This document shows, piece after piece, positions 63,425 to 64,000 of a DNA stretch of 64,000 bases. Below the pieces are notes generated by a model. That model did no database searches. It had not been told where the DNA came from and saw nothing but the letters and a program-made list of their open reading frames with translations. The translations under genes were made by a program, and so were the position numbers. The stretch comes from Desulfobacter curvatus DSM 3379 (GTDB lineage Bacteria; Desulfobacterota; Desulfobacteria; Desulfobacterales; Desulfobacteraceae), in assembly GCF_000373985.1 (NCBI RefSeq), contig NZ_KB892968.1, forward strand, positions 1 through 64,000, given 5' to 3'. Position 1 is the stretch's first letter; each line of letters opens with the position of its first letter.

Positions 63425-63681
63425 AAAACAGAATCCAGGCGGAAATAGCCAAAAGGCACAATATGACGGTGAGTGACAATGATCCGGTCTGGATCGTTGC
63501 CACTGTCTGTGAACTTATGGCCGAAGAATATTCACGAAAACTTTCTGACCAGCAAGATATTCTTGCAGAAAAATTCAAAGAAAGAATCAAGGAGGTGAAC
63601 AAAAAAACAAACACGATGAATATAGTGATTGCCGTGCTTTTCGGCATCATTATCGGTCTGTCAATTCAATTGATTATTTAA
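63421..63681 (+). CDS. TraM-like membrane-anchored coiled-coil protein
   Basis: 86 residues. IQAEIAKRHNMTVSDNDPVW at the N-terminus is the characteristic start of IncP TraM-like proteins. A coiled coil follows (YSRKLSDQQDILAEKFKERIKEVN), and a C-terminal membrane helix (NIVIAVLFGIIIGLSIQLII). It overlaps the traL-like stop by 4 bp. Confidence 0.75.
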   Translation: MKNRIQAEIAKRHNMTVSDNDPVWIVATVCELMAEEYSRKLSDQQDILAEKFKERIKEVNKKTNTMNIVIAVLFGIIIGLSIQLII

Positions 63682-63696
63682 AGAGGAGTTTTAGAA

Positions 63697-64000
63697 ATGA
63701 AAAAGTATTTACCCTTGCTTATACCAACCTTTCTTTTTTTTGGCGTTATTACATTTGTTGATTCTGTTTTTGCATCAACAATTTCGGAGTTTGAAACACC
63801 GGCAGAAACCTTGATGGAAACCTTACGCGGGCCGTGGGCCAAATCCGTTGCCATACTGATGATTTTAGCAGCTGCTTTTGTGATGTGGTTCAAGAAAGAC
63901 GATTTGGACGGCATGACAAAGGGATTCCTGGTAGTGGTCTGTATCATCTCGGTGCTGGCCTTGGCGGAACCGATCATTGATACGCTGTTCACATTCGGCA
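63697..64000 (+). CDS. TrbC/VirB2-type conjugative pilin, partial
   Basis: Starts at ATG 63697 with AAGAGGAG upstream and runs off the window after 101 codons. A signal peptide (PLLIPTFLFFGVITFVDSVFA) is followed by a short mature start, then two membrane helices (SVAILMILAAAFVMWF; GFLVVVCIISVLALA) separated by a charged loop (KKDDLDG), the hallmark of TrbC/VirB2 pilins. It marks the beginning of a mating-pair-formation operon of a type IV secretion system. Confidence 0.8.
   Translation, partial: MKKYLPLLIPTFLFFGVITFVDSVFASTISEFETPAETLMETLRGPWAKSVAILMILAAAFVMWFKKDDLDGMTKGFLVVVCIISVLALAEPIIDTLFTFG

Overview
The window looks like a chromosomal segment of an anaerobic, probably marine, sulfate-reducing bacterium of the Desulfobacterota (Desulfobacteraceae-like). 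This is inferred from protein flavour: a split glycine decarboxylase, a large FAD/Fe-S lactate- or glycolate-type oxidase, DsrE- and SEC-C-type small proteins, a rhodanese/ferritin-like fusion and many GGDEF/receiver proteins. No dsr, apr or 16S gene is present to prove it. Most of the window is ordinary core genome. The extreme left is debris of a mobile element at a tRNA-Arg gene, and the last 4.3 kb is the start of a conjugative element.

Layout. 1-721: tail of a transposase, C-terminal remnant of a tyrosine integrase, tRNA-Arg(TCT). 1140-7363: prfC, a 1196-residue FAD/Fe-S oxidase, rsmE and a 53-residue protein. 7444-11106: a cyclic-nucleotide-binding protein, a PstS-like binding protein and a membrane PAS-GGDEF-EAL protein. 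11263-15143: an oxidative-stress block (rhodanese/ferritin-like protein, PerR-like Fur protein, katG with a PerR-type operator). 15169-19606: an outer-membrane porin, a strongly folded RNA candidate, a small protein, and tdh-kbl for threonine breakdown. 19606-25669: a receiver-GGDEF protein, selO, pta, a SEC-C protein and a DsrE-like protein. 25824-32985: a minus-strand cluster with a receiver-GGDEF protein, an acidic protein, a receiver fused to a substrate-binding-protein fold, and an ABC transporter of the nitrate/sulfonate/taurine type with two further related binding proteins. 33198-36493: TetR regulator and a dikinase built like rifampicin phosphotransferase. 36490-40368: UbiB-type kinase, phasin-like protein and acyl-CoA dehydrogenase. 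40678-43158: metallo-beta-lactamase-fold hydrolase and AmpG-like permease. 43160-51260: lrp-gcvT-gcvH-gcvPA-gcvPB operon, divergent from lpdA and a PatB-like aminotransferase. 51266-59331: sigma-54 activator with an orphan receiver, fabH, pgi, a GlmU-like acyltransferase with glmM, and a Bax-inhibitor-1 family protein. 59638-64000: hairpin-rich leader, putative replication protein, two tandem TraK-like genes, a Rha-domain protein, TraL-like, TraM-like and TrbC-like pilin genes.

How the genes fit together. Tdh and Kbl convert threonine to glycine plus acetyl-CoA. The glycine cleavage operon and LpdA then split glycine into CO2, ammonia and a one-carbon unit, with the Lrp-type protein as probable local regulator. 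PerR, KatG and the rhodanese/ferritin-like protein form a peroxide defence group. Three GGDEF proteins indicate active cyclic-di-GMP signalling.

Most unusual signals. (1) Nine copies of a dispersed intergenic repeat of about 50-100 bp are read here as two consecutive hairpins, with compensatory base changes between copies. It occurs in both orientations, once in tandem, and twice supplies the stop codon of the neighbouring gene. (2) A CheY-like receiver is fused to an NrtA/CmpA-like ligand-binding fold without a signal peptide. It sits downstream of an ABC transporter that has a Tat-exported paralogue and a third unexported-looking paralogue, which suggests a cytoplasmic ligand-sensing relay. 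(3) A 136-nt region after the porin can form mutually exclusive helices ending in a T-run.
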